Below, in pieces: positions 47,835-57,980 of a stretch of 64,000 bases of DNA. Each line of letters begins with the position of its first letter. Position 1 is the first letter of the stretch. The notes below the pieces were generated by a model. That model did no database searches, had not been told where the DNA came from, and saw only the letters and a program-made list of their open reading frames with translations. A program made the translations under genes and the position numbers. This DNA is from Candidatus Kapaibacterium sp. (lineage in GTDB: Bacteria > Bacteroidota > Ignavibacteria > Kapaibacteriales > UBA2268), in the NCBI GenBank assembly GCA_026390695.1, contig JAPLFL010000094.1, positions 37,843 through 101,842 of the forward strand. The letters are read 5' to 3'.

Positions 47835-48308
47835 TTATTTTGAAATCTCCAAAATTTCAAAATCAACAATTCCGGCTGGAACTTTGATTTGAGCGAAATC
47901 ACCTGTCACTTTACCTAAAAGTGCCTTTCCGATCGGCGAAGTTACCGATAGTTTCCTTCTTTCAAAGTCAGCTTCTTCAGGACTAACCATCTGATAATCA
48001 ATAATATCACCGGTTTTTGTATTTTTAATTTTTACTTTGGATAAAATATAGACCTTATCACTTGGGAACTCATCAGCTTTAATAATCTGAACTTTTGCAA
48101 GAGTCATTTCAATTTTAGCAATTTTCATTTCCATTAACTGTTGAGCTTCTTTTGCTGCATCGTAGTCAGCATTTTCAGATAAATCGCCATGAGAGCGTGC
48201 ATCGGAAATTTTCTGAGCCATTTCACGACGACCTCTGGTTTTCAGATCGTGTAATTCGCTCTCAAATTCGTTGACTCTTTCCTTTGTAAGGTAAACAACA
48301 TCTGACAT
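47835..48308 (-). CDS. greA: Transcription elongation factor GreA
   Basis: 157 residues, usual length. It rescues backtracked RNA polymerase by stimulating transcript cleavage. The N-terminal coiled coil contains REMAQKISDARSHGDLSENADYDAAKEAQ, with the two acidic residues (D, E) of the tip in GDLSENADY; the C-terminal FKBP-like domain has KVKIKNTKTGDIIDYQMVSPEEAD and SPIGKALLGKVTGD. Start ATG 48308 has GGAGATCC upstream. It is transcribed alone after the ribBA terminator. Confidence 0.97.
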   Translation of the reverse strand: MSDVVYLTKERVNEFESELHDLKTRGRREMAQKISDARSHGDLSENADYDAAKEAQQLMEMKIAKIEMTLAKVQIIKADEFPSDKVYILSKVKIKNTKTGDIIDYQMVSPEEADFERRKLSVTSPIGKALLGKVTGDFAQIKVPAGIVDFEILEISK

Positions 48309-48344
48309 GGGATCTCCTGTTTATAGTCTATTTTTATATATTTT

Positions 48345-48380
48345 GAAAAAAAATAAAGCCGCCTTTAAGCTACGGCTTTA
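48345..48380 (-). terminator. Terminator after ribBA (minus strand)
   Basis: TAAAGCCG and CGGCTTTA form an 8-bp stem (48354-48361 with 48373-48380); on the minus strand the stem is followed by eight T residues. It lies 35 bp past the ribBA stop. Confidence 0.85.
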
Positions 48381-48414
48381 TAATCACTAAATCAATAAGC
48401 AATTTAATAAATTT

Positions 48415-49614
48415 TTATAAATTATGCAATAGATGACCTAATTTATATTTTTTAGTTTTTAAATATTCTTTATTTACTTCGTTTGCTTCAATTTCAATAG
48501 GTACCAAATCAACGACCTCCAGCCCGTAACTTTCAAGTCCCACACGCTTTCTCGGATTGTTTGTAATCAATTTCATTTTACTTACGCCGAGTAGTGAAAG
48601 TATTTGAGCACCAACACCATAATCGCGAGCATCAGGTGCAAATCCGAGATCAACATTGGCTTGCACGGTATCTCGTCCCTGTTCTTGCAGGGCATAAGCT
48701 TTTAATTTATTAATAAGCCCGATTCCACGCCCCTCTTGCCTCATATACAAGACAATACCTTTATCATTTTTTTCAATCATTCTTAATGCAGCTTCGAGTT
48801 GAGCACCGCAATCACACCGTTTTGAACCGAAAACATCACCAGTTAGACATTCAGAATGCACTCGAACAAGTACTGGTTCATCCTTTTGCCAAGTTCCCTT
48901 AATGATAGCAATATGTTCTTTATTATCATTTTTACCTCTGAAAACTTTGATAATAAAATCACCGAATTCACTTGGTAATTTGGCTTCAACTTCTTCTTCA
49001 ACAAGGCACTCAGAGCGTAATCTATAGGAAATTAAATCTTTTACTGTTATCATTTTTAAATTATATTTTTTTGCAAACTTTCTTAATTGAGGAAGACGAG
49101 CCATTGAGCCGTCCGTATTAATAATCTCGCAAAGAACACCACTCGGTTTTAATCCTGCAAAGCGCATCAGATCAATAGTAGCTTCAGTGTGACCGGCACG
49201 ACGCAGAACTCCGTCTTCGACTGCAATTAAGGGGAAAACATGTCCAGGTCTGCCAAGGTCGTCAGGCTTTGCTTGGGGATCAATTAAAGCTTTTATCGTC
49301 AAAGCCCGATCAAAAGCAGATATACCGGTTGTTGTTCCATGAAGATAATCTACGGAAACAGTAAATTTGGTATCGTGTAAAGCAGAGCTATCGCGAACCA
49401 TCACTTCAAGTTTCAATTCATCGGCTCTCTCAGGAGTTATTGCAACGCATATTAAACCTTTGGCTTTAGCCGACATAAAATTGACCATTTCCGGTGTTAT
49501 TAACTCGGATGAGCATATCAGATCACCTTCGTTTTCACGTTCTTCATCATCCAAAACAATAATCATCTTTCCGGAGGATAAGTCCAGCAGAGCTTCATCA
49601 ATAGTATTCATCAT
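48415..49614 (-). CDS. ribBA: Bifunctional 3,4-dihydroxy-2-butanone-4-phosphate synthase / GTP cyclohydrolase II
   Basis: 399 residues, two riboflavin-pathway enzymes in one chain. The N-terminal RibB half (about 1-200) has VLDDEERENEGDLICSSE, DSSALHDTKFTVSVD and RRAGHTEATIDLMRFAG. The C-terminal RibA half has VRVHSECLTGDVFGSKRCDCGAQ, giving the three zinc cysteines, then MRQEGRGIGL and NPRKRVGLESYGLEV. Both active sites look complete. It is downstream of yajC (6-bp gap). No FMN-riboswitch sequence is visible. Confidence 0.97.
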   Translation of the reverse strand: MMNTIDEALLDLSSGKMIIVLDDEERENEGDLICSSELITPEMVNFMSAKAKGLICVAITPERADELKLEVMVRDSSALHDTKFTVSVDYLHGTTTGISAFDRALTIKALIDPQAKPDDLGRPGHVFPLIAVEDGVLRRAGHTEATIDLMRFAGLKPSGVLCEIINTDGSMARLPQLRKFAKKYNLKMITVKDLISYRLRSECLVEEEVEAKLPSEFGDFIIKVFRGKNDNKEHIAIIKGTWQKDEPVLVRVHSECLTGDVFGSKRCDCGAQLEAALRMIEKNDKGIVLYMRQEGRGIGLINKLKAYALQEQGRDTVQANVDLGFAPDARDYGVGAQILSLLGVSKMKLITNNPRKRVGLESYGLEVVDLVPIEIEANEVNKEYLKTKKYKLGHLLHNL

Positions 49615-49620
49615 AGTTAT

Positions 49621-49938
49621 TTACTTCTTTGTTACGATTGCCGCTTTATCAACTTTTATTTTGACATTTTCTGCAATTTTTATATCAATAGTTTTTTCAT
49701 CAGTATCGGCAACTTCGCCGTGGATGCCTGAACCGGTAATAACTTTATCACCTTTTCTTAGTCCGTCAAGCATTTTTTGATGTTCTTGCTGTCTCTTTTT
49801 TTGTGGTCTGATCATCATAAAATACATTACTAAAATGATTACTCCAAAAAATAATAATGTCGGTAACATAGAACCAGCGCCACCATTTCCACCGGCAGGC
49901 GGAGTCATAATCATAAATGTGTTTGCAAAGGGAATCAT
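49621..49938 (-). CDS. yajC: Sec translocon accessory protein YajC
   Basis: 105 residues from ATG 49938, which has GGAG five bases upstream; an ATG at 49962 is upstream of that site and overlaps tgt. One membrane helix (about 32-52) after a Gly/Pro-rich start, then the family motif MIRPQKKRQQEHQKMLDGL and GDKVITGSGIHGEV. It associates with SecDF at the inner membrane. Order tgt-yajC is conserved in many bacteria, and secD/secF often follow; here ribBA follows instead. Confidence 0.93.
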   Translation of the reverse strand: MIPFANTFMIMTPPAGGNGGAGSMLPTLLFFGVIILVMYFMMIRPQKKRQQEHQKMLDGLRKGDKVITGSGIHGEVADTDEKTIDIKIAENVKIKVDKAAIVTKK

Positions 49939-49948
49939 AATTTCTCCA

Positions 49949-51082
49949 TTAATTAATATCATTATTTAATTTATACAATAAACTATCTTTCCATTGACGA
50001 AAATCACCGGAAAGTATTTTTTCTCGTGCTGTTCGGACAAGCCACAAATAAAAAGCTATATTATGCTGAGAAGCTATTATCGATCCCAATATTTCATCGG
50101 AGATAAAAAGATGTCGTAAATAAGCCAAAGAGAAGTTAGAACTGGCATAGCTCTCAATAGTCTCATCAATAGATTTTTCAGAAAATTTATATTTAGCATT
50201 TTTAATATTAATTTTACCGTTTGATGTGAATAGTTGCCCGTTTCGAGCATTTCTTGTTGGCAGTACACAATCGAACATATCAATTCCTAATTCAATTGCA
50301 TTTAATATATTTTCAGGTGTTCCAACTCCCATTAAATAACGTGGTTTATTTTCTGGTAAATAATTGATTGAAATATCTATTATCTTATACATCTCTTCTG
50401 CCGGTTCACCGACTGAAAGCCCTCCTAAAGCATATCCATCGAAATCCATTTCAGCCATTTCCTGATTATATTTTATTCTCAAGTCAGGGAACATGCTTCC
50501 CTGACCGATTGCAAACAAGTATTGATTATGTCCGTATCGAGGTTCAGTATTTTTAAATGCCGCTAAACAACTTCCTGCCCAGCGAAGTGATAGATCCATC
50601 GACTGTGAAGCATACTGATAAGTTGTCGGATATGGAACGCATTCGTCTAATACCATTACAATATCAGAGCCAAGACAGCGCTGTATATCTATAACTTTTT
50701 CGGGTGAAAAGAAATGCTTTGATCCATCAATATGTGACTTGAATTCAGCTCCATGTTCACTTATTTTTCGTAAATCTTGGAGGGAAAATATCTGATACCC
50801 GCCACTATCGGTTAATATGGCACCTTTCCAATTGATGAACTTATGCAATCCACCGAATTTTTCAATTACCTCTAACCCTGGTCTGAGATACAAATGATAT
50901 GTATTTCCAAGTATGATTTTAGCATTGAGTTCTTCTAATACCCGCTGCTCGACTGCTTTTACCGTGCCAAGTGTTCCAACAGGCATAAACACCGGAGTTT
51001 GTATCTCACCATGTGCAGTACTAATAATTCCCGCTCTGGCTCTGCTATTAGTATCAGTAGTCTCTAATTTGAAAAAGGACAT
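49949..51082 (-). CDS. tgt: tRNA-guanine transglycosylase (Tgt)
   Basis: 377 residues, usual length. It exchanges guanine-34 of tRNAs for preQ1 in queuosine synthesis. TIM-barrel landmarks are PVFMPVGTLGTVKA, LGNTYHLYLRPG, TDSGGYQIFSL, VLDECVPYPT, the nucleophile region MFDCVLPTRNARNG. The zinc loop that in most bacterial enzymes reads C-x-C-x2-C is here IESYAS (around residue 309-314), so all three zinc cysteines are missing, although the later His in ASQHNIAF is kept. AIGQGS replaces the common GIVQG. Otherwise intact. Confidence 0.95.
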   Translation of the reverse strand: MSFFKLETTDTNSRARAGIISTAHGEIQTPVFMPVGTLGTVKAVEQRVLEELNAKIILGNTYHLYLRPGLEVIEKFGGLHKFINWKGAILTDSGGYQIFSLQDLRKISEHGAEFKSHIDGSKHFFSPEKVIDIQRCLGSDIVMVLDECVPYPTTYQYASQSMDLSLRWAGSCLAAFKNTEPRYGHNQYLFAIGQGSMFPDLRIKYNQEMAEMDFDGYALGGLSVGEPAEEMYKIIDISINYLPENKPRYLMGVGTPENILNAIELGIDMFDCVLPTRNARNGQLFTSNGKINIKNAKYKFSEKSIDETIESYASSNFSLAYLRHLFISDEILGSIIASQHNIAFYLWLVRTAREKILSGDFRQWKDSLLYKLNNDIN

Positions 51083-51204
51083 CTGTTAATTGTTTATGAT
51101 TAATGGTTAATTATTAATGAGAAGAGTTAGAAGTAGGAGTTATGAATTATGAATTATGGAATAATTAGGCATGATGCTAATTTAACATAATTTGTAATTC
51201 GTGA

Positions 51205-52161
51205 TTATTTAGTAATCCAAGATCCCATATTGTAAAATTTCTCGCGTCTTTGATCTACTAATTTATCTGCCGGAATTTTATTTAATTCGGTAAGTTCCGC
51301 TATCAATGCGGATTTTAAAGTTGCAAACATTTGATTATGATCGCGGTGTCCTCCTCCGATTGGCTCCGGAAGTATTTTATCAATTACATTAACCTCTTTT
51401 AAATCCATTGCTGTTAATTTAAGTGCAGTAGCAGCCTGTTCTTTAAAATCCCAACTACGCCATAGGATTGAAGAACAAGATTCAGGTGAAATTACCGAAT
51501 ACCATGCATTTTCAAACATCAATATTCTATCCCCTACTCCTAATCCAATAGCACCACCAGATGCTCCCTCTCCGATAATTACGACTATTATAGGAACTTT
51601 TAATGAGGCCATTTGAAGTAAATTTTTTGCTATGGCTTCCGCTTGGCCACGTTCCTCGGCTTCTATTCCGGGATAAGCACCGGGTGTATCAAGAAGAGTA
51701 ATGATCGGTCTTTTGAATTTTTCAGCTAAATGGAATAATCTGTTCGCTTTTCGATATCCTTGAGGATTAGCCATTCCAAAGTTTCTTTTAACGTTCGATT
51801 TTGTATCCCGACCTTTTTGGTGGCCAATAATCATTACCGGCTGCCCTTCTAATTTGCCCATTCCTCCAATTATAGCTGGATCATCGCCTATAGAGCGATC
51901 TCCGTGCAATTCAATAAAATCTGTGAAAACATTTGCCAGATAGTCCGATGTAATGGGTCTTTCGGGATGACGAGCTATTTGAACGCGCTGCCATGGCGTT
52001 AAATCTCGATAAATACTTTCACGCAATTCTTCCACCTTTTTTTCTAACTCGTGAATTGAGTCGGATAAATCGACAGTAGTTGAGAGTTGGCGCATTTCAT
52101 CAACTTTTTTTTCAAGTTCTGAAATAGGTTTTTCAAATTCCAACATAAATTTATTTGCCAC
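51205..52161 (-). CDS. accA: Acetyl-CoA carboxylase carboxyltransferase subunit alpha
   Basis: 318 residues, usual length. It forms the carboxyltransferase with AccD, making malonyl-CoA for fatty-acid synthesis. N-terminal coiled coil ([18 protein letters not shown]), then [50 protein letters not shown] and [17 protein letters not shown]. It overlaps the upstream glycosyltransferase gene by 11 bp, so both are in one operon with kbl. accD is not in the window. Confidence 0.97.
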   Translation of the reverse strand: MANKFMLEFEKPISELEKKVDEMRQLSTTVDLSDSIHELEKKVEELRESIYRDLTPWQRVQIARHPERPITSDYLANVFTDFIELHGDRSIGDDPAIIGGMGKLEGQPVMIIGHQKGRDTKSNVKRNFGMANPQGYRKANRLFHLAEKFKRPIITLLDTPGAYPGIEAEERGQAEAIAKNLLQMASLKVPIIVVIIGEGASGGAIGLGVGDRILMFENAWYSVISPESCSSILWRSWDFKEQAATALKLTAMDLKEVNVIDKILPEPIGGGHRDHNQMFATLKSALIAELTELNKIPADKLVDQRREKFYNMGSWITK

Positions 52162-54097
52162 GTTTTAACTTTCTAATAATAAATCTAAAAAATATACCGA
52201 AATCGAGAGAAAGGCTATAGTTCATACGGTAGAAGTCATTGAGTTTAATTTTAGCTTCCGTACTAAGCCTATCGGGGCGACTAATTTGTGCCATTCCAAT
52301 TAAACCAAACTTCCCGATTTTTGATAAATCACCATTAATCGGATAAGTTCCGATAAAAGATTTTTTTCCAATAAATATTTCAAATATGCTTTTTATTAAA
52401 TTTTGCATTCTACCAAACAACAAAATTAGCACCGGAAAGCCAATACTCAAAAAGAATAAAGAAATAATCAGATCAATTAATCGTTTTAAAATTTTGTACC
52501 TAAATAGATTCAATTTATATATCGGCACTGAAGGCTCTATACCGCTGATATCATCAATTATGTTTGAAGTCAGGAAATCTTCGAATTCATTGGCAATATG
52601 AAATCGAACTGTCGATTCTCTGTTTGATATAATTTCGATTAGTTCTTTATTAGTGATTGATTTATCAGTAATTAGAACCTCATCAATACCAAAATCCTCA
52701 ATAATTTTTTTTAAATATTTTATATTTCCTAAAATCGGATAGCTTAAATCACCATCGATAGATTCCTCATTAGTCCGTACCAGTCCAATGATTTGAGAAT
52801 TATACATTGTTGATTTTTCAATTGAACTAATGAATTTATCAGAAATATAATTAATACCAACAATAAGAATCCTCTTGTCCGATTCGGCTCCTTTAGTTTT
52901 TTTCAAAAGAAGTATTATGCTTCTTTGACAAGAGCTGAGGAGCATTGAAAATCCAATGGTCATCAGCACAACACCGCGACTGAAGGCAAAGTCAAGGAAA
53001 AAATAGGTTAATGAAGAAAGAAAAAAGAATGTTATCAAATGAGCGATAAATGATTTTCTAATTGATATAATGTTCTCGAAATATTCTCCTACAGCCGTCA
53101 TTGCAGAAAATAAAACTAATGATATTACGATAAATACTGTTGGATAGGCATAAGGTGGAAAATTTAAAAAATCACCGAACCTGACTTTAGTAGCTAATGC
53201 TAAAGAAAAATTTACTATAAATAAATCTAATATTATACAAATAAAGCGTAATCTATATTTAATAAAATAGGCATATAGTGATCTCATTTTAATTCCTAAT
53301 CTTAGCATAACTATAAACAATCCGGATGATGAGTAATGCTTTCGAGCATAAATTTCCATTGCATTATAAAATACTTTCACTTCATTGAATGCGCTTCTGC
53401 GTGCACTTATTCCCTTATAATGAATAATCGAAGTTTCGTGGAAGTACATAATTTTCCAACCCGCTTTTTTTATTCTAAAGCATAAATCTAAATCTTCACC
53501 ATACATAAAAAATTCCGTATCAAATCCGCCCAGCTTCTTCAATAGCGACGTTCGACAGAACATAAATGCTCCGATGATTGCATCTATTTCATAAGTCTCA
53601 TCTATACTACGAAATGTTTGGTTGTACTGTGAAAATAATTTCGATTTTGGGAACATGGATTGCAGGCCAAAAAGTTTGCTGAATGAAGCCCAAGGCGTCG
53701 GAAATCCTCTTCTGCACGATAATTGGAAAGATCCGTCTGCATTCAGAACTTTACAACCAGCAGCAGCTACATCAGGACTTCTGTCCATATAATCTTTCAT
53801 AGCTCTGAGTGTGCCTTCCTGAAGTATCGTATCAGGATTGAGGATTAATGTATATTGCCCGATTGCCGCTTCCAGCCCAATGTTATTGGCTTTTGAAAAT
53901 CCAAGATTCTCGGTTAATGAAATAAATTTTACATCAGTAAATTGCATGGATAAAGTTTCAACCGAATGGTCGTCACTTGCATTATCAACTACGATTGTTT
54001 CAATACTTAACCCGTCGGAAGCAGCTTCTATTGAGCGCAAACAACGATATAAAAAATCTTTAACATTGTAATTGACAATTATTATTGAAATATCCAT
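52151..54097 (-). CDS. Family 2 glycosyltransferase fused to a degenerate polyprenyl-sugar-transferase-like half
   Basis: 648 residues from ATG 54097 (an upstream TTG at 54103 adds two). Residues 1-235 are a GT2 domain ([39 protein letters not shown]) like rhamnosyltransferase-type enzymes. Five hydrophobic segments follow (about 275-400), then a Rossmann-like stretch ([15 protein letters not shown]..., about 405-520), as in WcaJ/PglC-type long transferases. The end keeps the membrane entry [25 protein letters not shown] and the [18 protein letters not shown] tail, but lacks the KFRSM and DE-PQ catalytic core. Acts probably in surface polysaccharide synthesis. Confidence 0.82.
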   Translation of the reverse strand: MDISIIIVNYNVKDFLYRCLRSIEAASDGLSIETIVVDNASDDHSVETLSMQFTDVKFISLTENLGFSKANNIGLEAAIGQYTLILNPDTILQEGTLRAMKDYMDRSPDVAAAGCKVLNADGSFQLSCRRGFPTPWASFSKLFGLQSMFPKSKLFSQYNQTFRSIDETYEIDAIIGAFMFCRTSLLKKLGGFDTEFFMYGEDLDLCFRIKKAGWKIMYFHETSIIHYKGISARRSAFNEVKVFYNAMEIYARKHYSSSGLFIVMLRLGIKMRSLYAYFIKYRLRFICIILDLFIVNFSLALATKVRFGDFLNFPPYAYPTVFIVISLVLFSAMTAVGEYFENIISIRKSFIAHLITFFFLSSLTYFFLDFAFSRGVVLMTIGFSMLLSSCQRSIILLLKKTKGAESDKRILIVGINYISDKFISSIEKSTMYNSQIIGLVRTNEESIDGDLSYPILGNIKYLKKIIEDFGIDEVLITDKSITNKELIEIISNRESTVRFHIANEFEDFLTSNIIDDISGIEPSVPIYKLNLFRYKILKRLIDLIISLFFLSIGFPVLILLFGRMQNLIKSIFEIFIGKKSFIGTYPINGDLSKIGKFGLIGMAQISRPDRLSTEAKIKLNDFYRMNYSLSLDFGIFFRFIIRKLKRGK

Positions 54098-54108
54098 TAG
54101 CAAAAAAT

Positions 54109-55350
54109 TTATTTAATCATATTTAATTCTTTTCCGACGGCTATAAACGCGGAAAGTGCTTTGTCGATTTGTTCCTGACTGTGAGCTGCTGATATTTGTA
54201 CGCGAATTCTATCTTTGCCTCTTGGTACAACCGGAAATGAGAATGCTATAACATAGACGCCATGTTCCAGCATTTTATTTGCAAAATCGACAGCTAATTG
54301 CGAACAATTGTCATATTTTCCGAACATAATCGGAACTATCGGATGAACTCCTGAAATAATATCAAATCCGGCTTCTGTCATCTTTTTTCTAAAATATGTC
54401 GTATTAGCTTCAAGTTTGTCGCGCAATTCAGTTGTTGAACTCAGCATATCAATTACCTGAATTGTTGCTCCAACTACTGCAGGAGCTAATGTATTTGAAA
54501 ATAGATATGGTCTTGCTTTGTTTCTCATCCAATCAATAACTTCCTTTTTGGAAGCTATACAACCGCCGGATGCACCTCCCAGAGCTTTTCCAAATGTTGT
54601 TGTTATAATATCAACTCTCTCCATTACATTATGATATTCATGGGTTCCACGACCGGTTTTTCCCATAAAACCTGAAGAATGGCTGTCATCAACCATTACG
54701 AGAGCATCATACTTTTCAGCAAGATCACAAATTTCTTTTAATTTGGCTATATCACCATCCATTGAAAATACTCCATCAGTGGCTATCATTCTGAATCTAC
54801 AACCTTGTGCTTCCTGAAGACAGCGTTCAAGTCCCTTAACTGTTTTTCCGCTCGATGAGTCTAAATCTTCAATATTCCTCATATCTCCATGATTATAGAC
54901 CCAGCGTTGTGCTTTGCATAATCTAATACCATCAATGATTGAAGCGTGATTCAGAGCGTCTGTAATAATTGCATCATCTGGTCCGAGCAGTGGTTCAAAC
55001 ACAGCACCATTAGCATCAAATGCAGAACAAAATAATATTGAATCTTCCATTCCAAGAAATTCGGCTACTTTTTTTTCTAATTCTTTGTGCCTGTCTTGAG
55101 TTCCACAAATAAATCTGACTGATGACAAGCCAAATCCACGAGAATCTATTTCTCTGTGGGCAGCACTAATTAGCTCCGGATGCGATGATAAGCCTAAATA
55201 ATTATTCGCACAAAAATTTAAAACGGTGTTTCCACGAACAATAATTTCTGCTCCTTGAGCTGATTCAATAATTCTCTCATGTTTATATAATTTTTGTTGA
55301 TGTAATGAGTTAAGCTCATCTGACAAGTAATTTTTAATTTTTCCGTACAT
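54109..55350 (-). CDS. kbl: Glycine C-acetyltransferase (2-amino-3-ketobutyrate CoA ligase)
   Basis: 413 residues, alpha-oxoamine synthase family, close to E. coli Kbl along its length: NFCANNYLGLSSHPELI, SVRFICGTQDRHKELE, DALNHASIIDGIRLCKA, VDDSHSSGFMGKTGRG, and the PLP lysine in TTFGKALGGASGG (about 244-256). With threonine dehydrogenase it converts threonine to glycine and acetyl-CoA. No tdh is adjacent; instead the gene heads an operon with the glycosyltransferase and accA, so serine-palmitoyl-transferase-like use in lipid synthesis is a less likely alternative. Confidence 0.93.
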   Translation of the reverse strand: MYGKIKNYLSDELNSLHQQKLYKHERIIESAQGAEIIVRGNTVLNFCANNYLGLSSHPELISAAHREIDSRGFGLSSVRFICGTQDRHKELEKKVAEFLGMEDSILFCSAFDANGAVFEPLLGPDDAIITDALNHASIIDGIRLCKAQRWVYNHGDMRNIEDLDSSSGKTVKGLERCLQEAQGCRFRMIATDGVFSMDGDIAKLKEICDLAEKYDALVMVDDSHSSGFMGKTGRGTHEYHNVMERVDIITTTFGKALGGASGGCIASKKEVIDWMRNKARPYLFSNTLAPAVVGATIQVIDMLSSTTELRDKLEANTTYFRKKMTEAGFDIISGVHPIVPIMFGKYDNCSQLAVDFANKMLEHGVYVIAFSFPVVPRGKDRIRVQISAAHSQEQIDKALSAFIAVGKELNMIK

Positions 55351-55427
55351 AATATTCTTTCTTATAATTTGTGAACTAAAATCTTACAAATTTACCAAAT
55401 TAAGTCAATCAAAACATAAATATTGCG

Positions 55428-55435
55428 TAATTTTG
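55428..55435 (+). promoter_or_regulatory. Candidate -7 promoter box for the UDP-sugar operon
   Basis: TAATTTTG, 46 bp before the ATG at 55482; matches the TAnnTTTG pattern seen upstream of pgk and yqeY. A strong GAGGAG ribosome binding site precedes the ATG. Confidence 0.35.
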
Positions 55436-55481
55436 TAAGTTACAATTCAAATAATGATATTGATCTTGAGGAGTTTTTGGA

Positions 55482-56828
55482 ATGATTAATGATTTGAGTA
55501 TAAAAAATTCAGAGGATTTATTAAACAAAATTAGTAAAAATGATATTACTGTGACAGTTATAGGTCTTGGATATGTAGGATTACCACTGGCAATAGAGTT
55601 TGCAAAAAAGAATATTAAAACTTATGGAATTGATGTAGATTTAAATAAAGTTAATGCCCTTAAAAAAGGTGAAAATTATATTAAGGATATTAACGATAAA
55701 TGGGTATCAGACTGTGTTAGTTCCGGTTATTTAATAGCAACGGACAATTTTGAATTTGTGAAAGAATGCGATGTAATTTTTATTTGTGTACCAACTCCTT
55801 TCACTGCAAATAAAGAGCCAGACATATCTTACATAGTTTCTGCTGCCGAAAATGTATCTCAAAATATGCGAGCTAATCAAGTTATAATATTAAAAAGTAC
55901 AACATTCCCCGGTACAACTACAAAAAATGTTCTTCCAATTCTTGAAGCAAGTGGATTGAAGGCTGGTTCTGATTTTTGGCTTGCTTTTTCACCAGAAAGA
56001 ATTGATCCTGGAAATCAAAAATGGAACACATCAAATACTCCTATTGTTGTTGGCGGATTAACCGATACTTGCACAAAAGTTGCAGCAGCAGCACATAATC
56101 TTGTTGTTGAAAAGGTAGTAACAGTTTCTACACCTGAAATAGCCGAGATGGAAAAATTGCTTGAAAATATTTTCAGAAGTGTGAATATTGCTCTGGTTAA
56201 TGAACTGGCTAAATTGTGCGACAGAATCGGTATAAATATCTGGGAAGTAGTATCTGCAGCGGCTACAAAACCTTTTGGATTTATGCCATTTTATCCGGGA
56301 CCGGGAATTGGCGGCCATTGTATTTTGATTGATCCTTATTACTTGGCTTGGATGGCTCGCGAATATGACTTTGTTACAAATTTTATCACATTGGCAGCCG
56401 AAATTAACGAGGATATGCCTTTTTATGTAAGACAAATGGTGATAAAGGAAATAGCAAAACAGCCTATTATTATGAGTCAAGCTAAAGTTCTCATTCTTGG
56501 TATGGCTTTTAAACGAGATGTCGATGATTTACGACACTCTCCTGCTTTAAAAGTGGCTGAATTACTTCTTGACGACGGAATTAATAATATAAATTATCAT
56601 GATCCATATATTCCTGAAGTTAAAATCAAAAATATTATTTATTACTCTACTCCTGCTCTGACAGCCGAATTAGTGCGCGATCACGATATTATATTAATAA
56701 CCACCGATCATTCGGTTTTTGATTTTAATATGGTATCCCAAAATGCAAAAGTTGTAATCGATACAAGAAACGCCTGTAAAGATATAAATGATAAATCAAA
56801 CATTGTTTTACTTGGTGATGGTAAATGA
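55482..56828 (+). CDS. Nucleotide-sugar 6-dehydrogenase (WbpA/UDP-HexNAc type)
   Basis: 448 residues. NAD-binding GLGYVGLPLAIEFAKK (about 28-43), FICVPTPFT, KSTTFPGTT, SPERIDPGN, and the catalytic cysteine in GPGIGGHCILIDPYYLAW, followed by the C-terminal LGMAFKRDVDDLRHSPA. The pattern fits UDP-N-acetylglucosamine or UDP-N-acetylmannosamine dehydrogenases, which oxidise C6 twice to the uronic acid. The stop overlaps the start of the 2-epimerase gene (ATGA), so both act together; the substrate assignment rests on that. Confidence 0.92.
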   Translation: MINDLSIKNSEDLLNKISKNDITVTVIGLGYVGLPLAIEFAKKNIKTYGIDVDLNKVNALKKGENYIKDINDKWVSDCVSSGYLIATDNFEFVKECDVIFICVPTPFTANKEPDISYIVSAAENVSQNMRANQVIILKSTTFPGTTTKNVLPILEASGLKAGSDFWLAFSPERIDPGNQKWNTSNTPIVVGGLTDTCTKVAAAAHNLVVEKVVTVSTPEIAEMEKLLENIFRSVNIALVNELAKLCDRIGINIWEVVSAAATKPFGFMPFYPGPGIGGHCILIDPYYLAWMAREYDFVTNFITLAAEINEDMPFYVRQMVIKEIAKQPIIMSQAKVLILGMAFKRDVDDLRHSPALKVAELLLDDGINNINYHDPYIPEVKIKNIIYYSTPALTAELVRDHDIILITTDHSVFDFNMVSQNAKVVIDTRNACKDINDKSNIVLLGDGK

Positions 56829-57934
56829 AGAAAATAATCTCGATTGTTGGCGCCAGACCTAATTTTATGAAGGTAGCTCCAATAGATAAAGCTCTACAAA
56901 AATATGATTCAATTATAGAACATAAAATAGTCCACACAGGTCAGCATTATGATAAAATGATGTCGGATTCATTTTTTGATGATCTGGATATGCCGCAACC
57001 AGCGCACTTTTTAGGTGTCGGCTCAGGTTCACATGCTGAACAAACAGCACGAGTGATTATTGAATTCGAAAAAGTATGTTTGCTTGAGAAGCCTGATTTA
57101 GTGCTCGTTGTGGGAGATGTTAATTCGACGGTAGCTGCATCATTAACTTCAGTGAAACTCGGTATTCCAACCGCTCATATTGAAGCTGGGCTGCGGAGCT
57201 TTGACCGGTCAATGCCAGAGGAAATTAACCGCATAGCAACTGATTCTATTTGTGATTATTGTTTTGTGACAGAGCAAAGCGGTCTCAGACACTTAGCATG
57301 GGAAGGATTTAATTCAAAAAATATCTTCTTTGTTGGCAATACCATGATTGATTCACAGTTTTATGCAATGGATAAAGCAAAAGATTCTGATGTTCTGAAG
57401 GAATTTAATCTCAAAAAAGAGAAATATATTCTCGTAACTCTTCATAGGCCATCCAACGTTGATGAGAGCCAACAGATCGAAGAATTTTTAGATATTTTTT
57501 CTCAATTTTCTTCAGAACGAAAAATTGTTTTTCCTATTCACCCTCGTACAAGAAAGAATCTCGAATTATTTGGGTTATCTGAAAAAGCAAATCAAATTAA
57601 AAATTTAATTCTATGCGATCCACAGCCATATATTCGATTTTTATCGTTGATGATGAATGCGGATTTTGTTGTTACCGATTCAGGTGGTATTCAAGAAGAG
57701 ACAACAGCTCTTAGTATCCCCTGTCTGACTTTACGTACAACAACCGAGAGACCAGTTACATGCGAAATTGGAACAAACAGATTGATTATACCCGAAAAAG
57801 ATAGGATCATTGCCGCATTTAATGATTATTTGGCTTATAAACGTCCATCGGGCACAGTACCGCCACTGTGGGACGGAAAAGCAGCAGAAAGAATTGTTGA
57901 TATTATATTAAATAAAATCTTGAAAATCAGATAA
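56825..57934 (+). CDS. wecB: UDP-N-acetylglucosamine 2-epimerase (non-hydrolysing)
   Basis: 369 residues. It interconverts UDP-GlcNAc and UDP-ManNAc. GARPNFMKVAPI, HTGQHYDKMMS, VGDVNSTVAASL, HIEAGLRSFDRSMPEEINR, TLHRPSNVD, and DSGGIQEETTAL with LRTTTERPVT are the family signatures. The start codon overlaps the stop of the dehydrogenase gene. Together they give UDP-ManNAc-uronate (or an epimerised GlcNAc-uronate) for surface glycans, fitting the glycosyltransferase operon on the other side of kbl. Confidence 0.95.
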   Translation: MKKIISIVGARPNFMKVAPIDKALQKYDSIIEHKIVHTGQHYDKMMSDSFFDDLDMPQPAHFLGVGSGSHAEQTARVIIEFEKVCLLEKPDLVLVVGDVNSTVAASLTSVKLGIPTAHIEAGLRSFDRSMPEEINRIATDSICDYCFVTEQSGLRHLAWEGFNSKNIFFVGNTMIDSQFYAMDKAKDSDVLKEFNLKKEKYILVTLHRPSNVDESQQIEEFLDIFSQFSSERKIVFPIHPRTRKNLELFGLSEKANQIKNLILCDPQPYIRFLSLMMNADFVVTDSGGIQEETTALSIPCLTLRTTTERPVTCEIGTNRLIIPEKDRIIAAFNDYLAYKRPSGTVPPLWDGKAAERIVDIILNKILKIR

Positions 57935-57980
57935 ATTTGTTTTCTTGCTAATTTATTCTTAATTTTGAAGTCCTCAAAGA

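Noticed and set aside
48309..49700. FMN riboswitch for ribBA
   Set aside because: ribBA is six bases after yajC, with no room or sequence for an RFN element, and none was seen upstream of tgt.
55351..55481. Glycine riboswitch before kbl
   Set aside because: The 131-bp gap shows no conserved paired elements and is shared with a divergent promoter.
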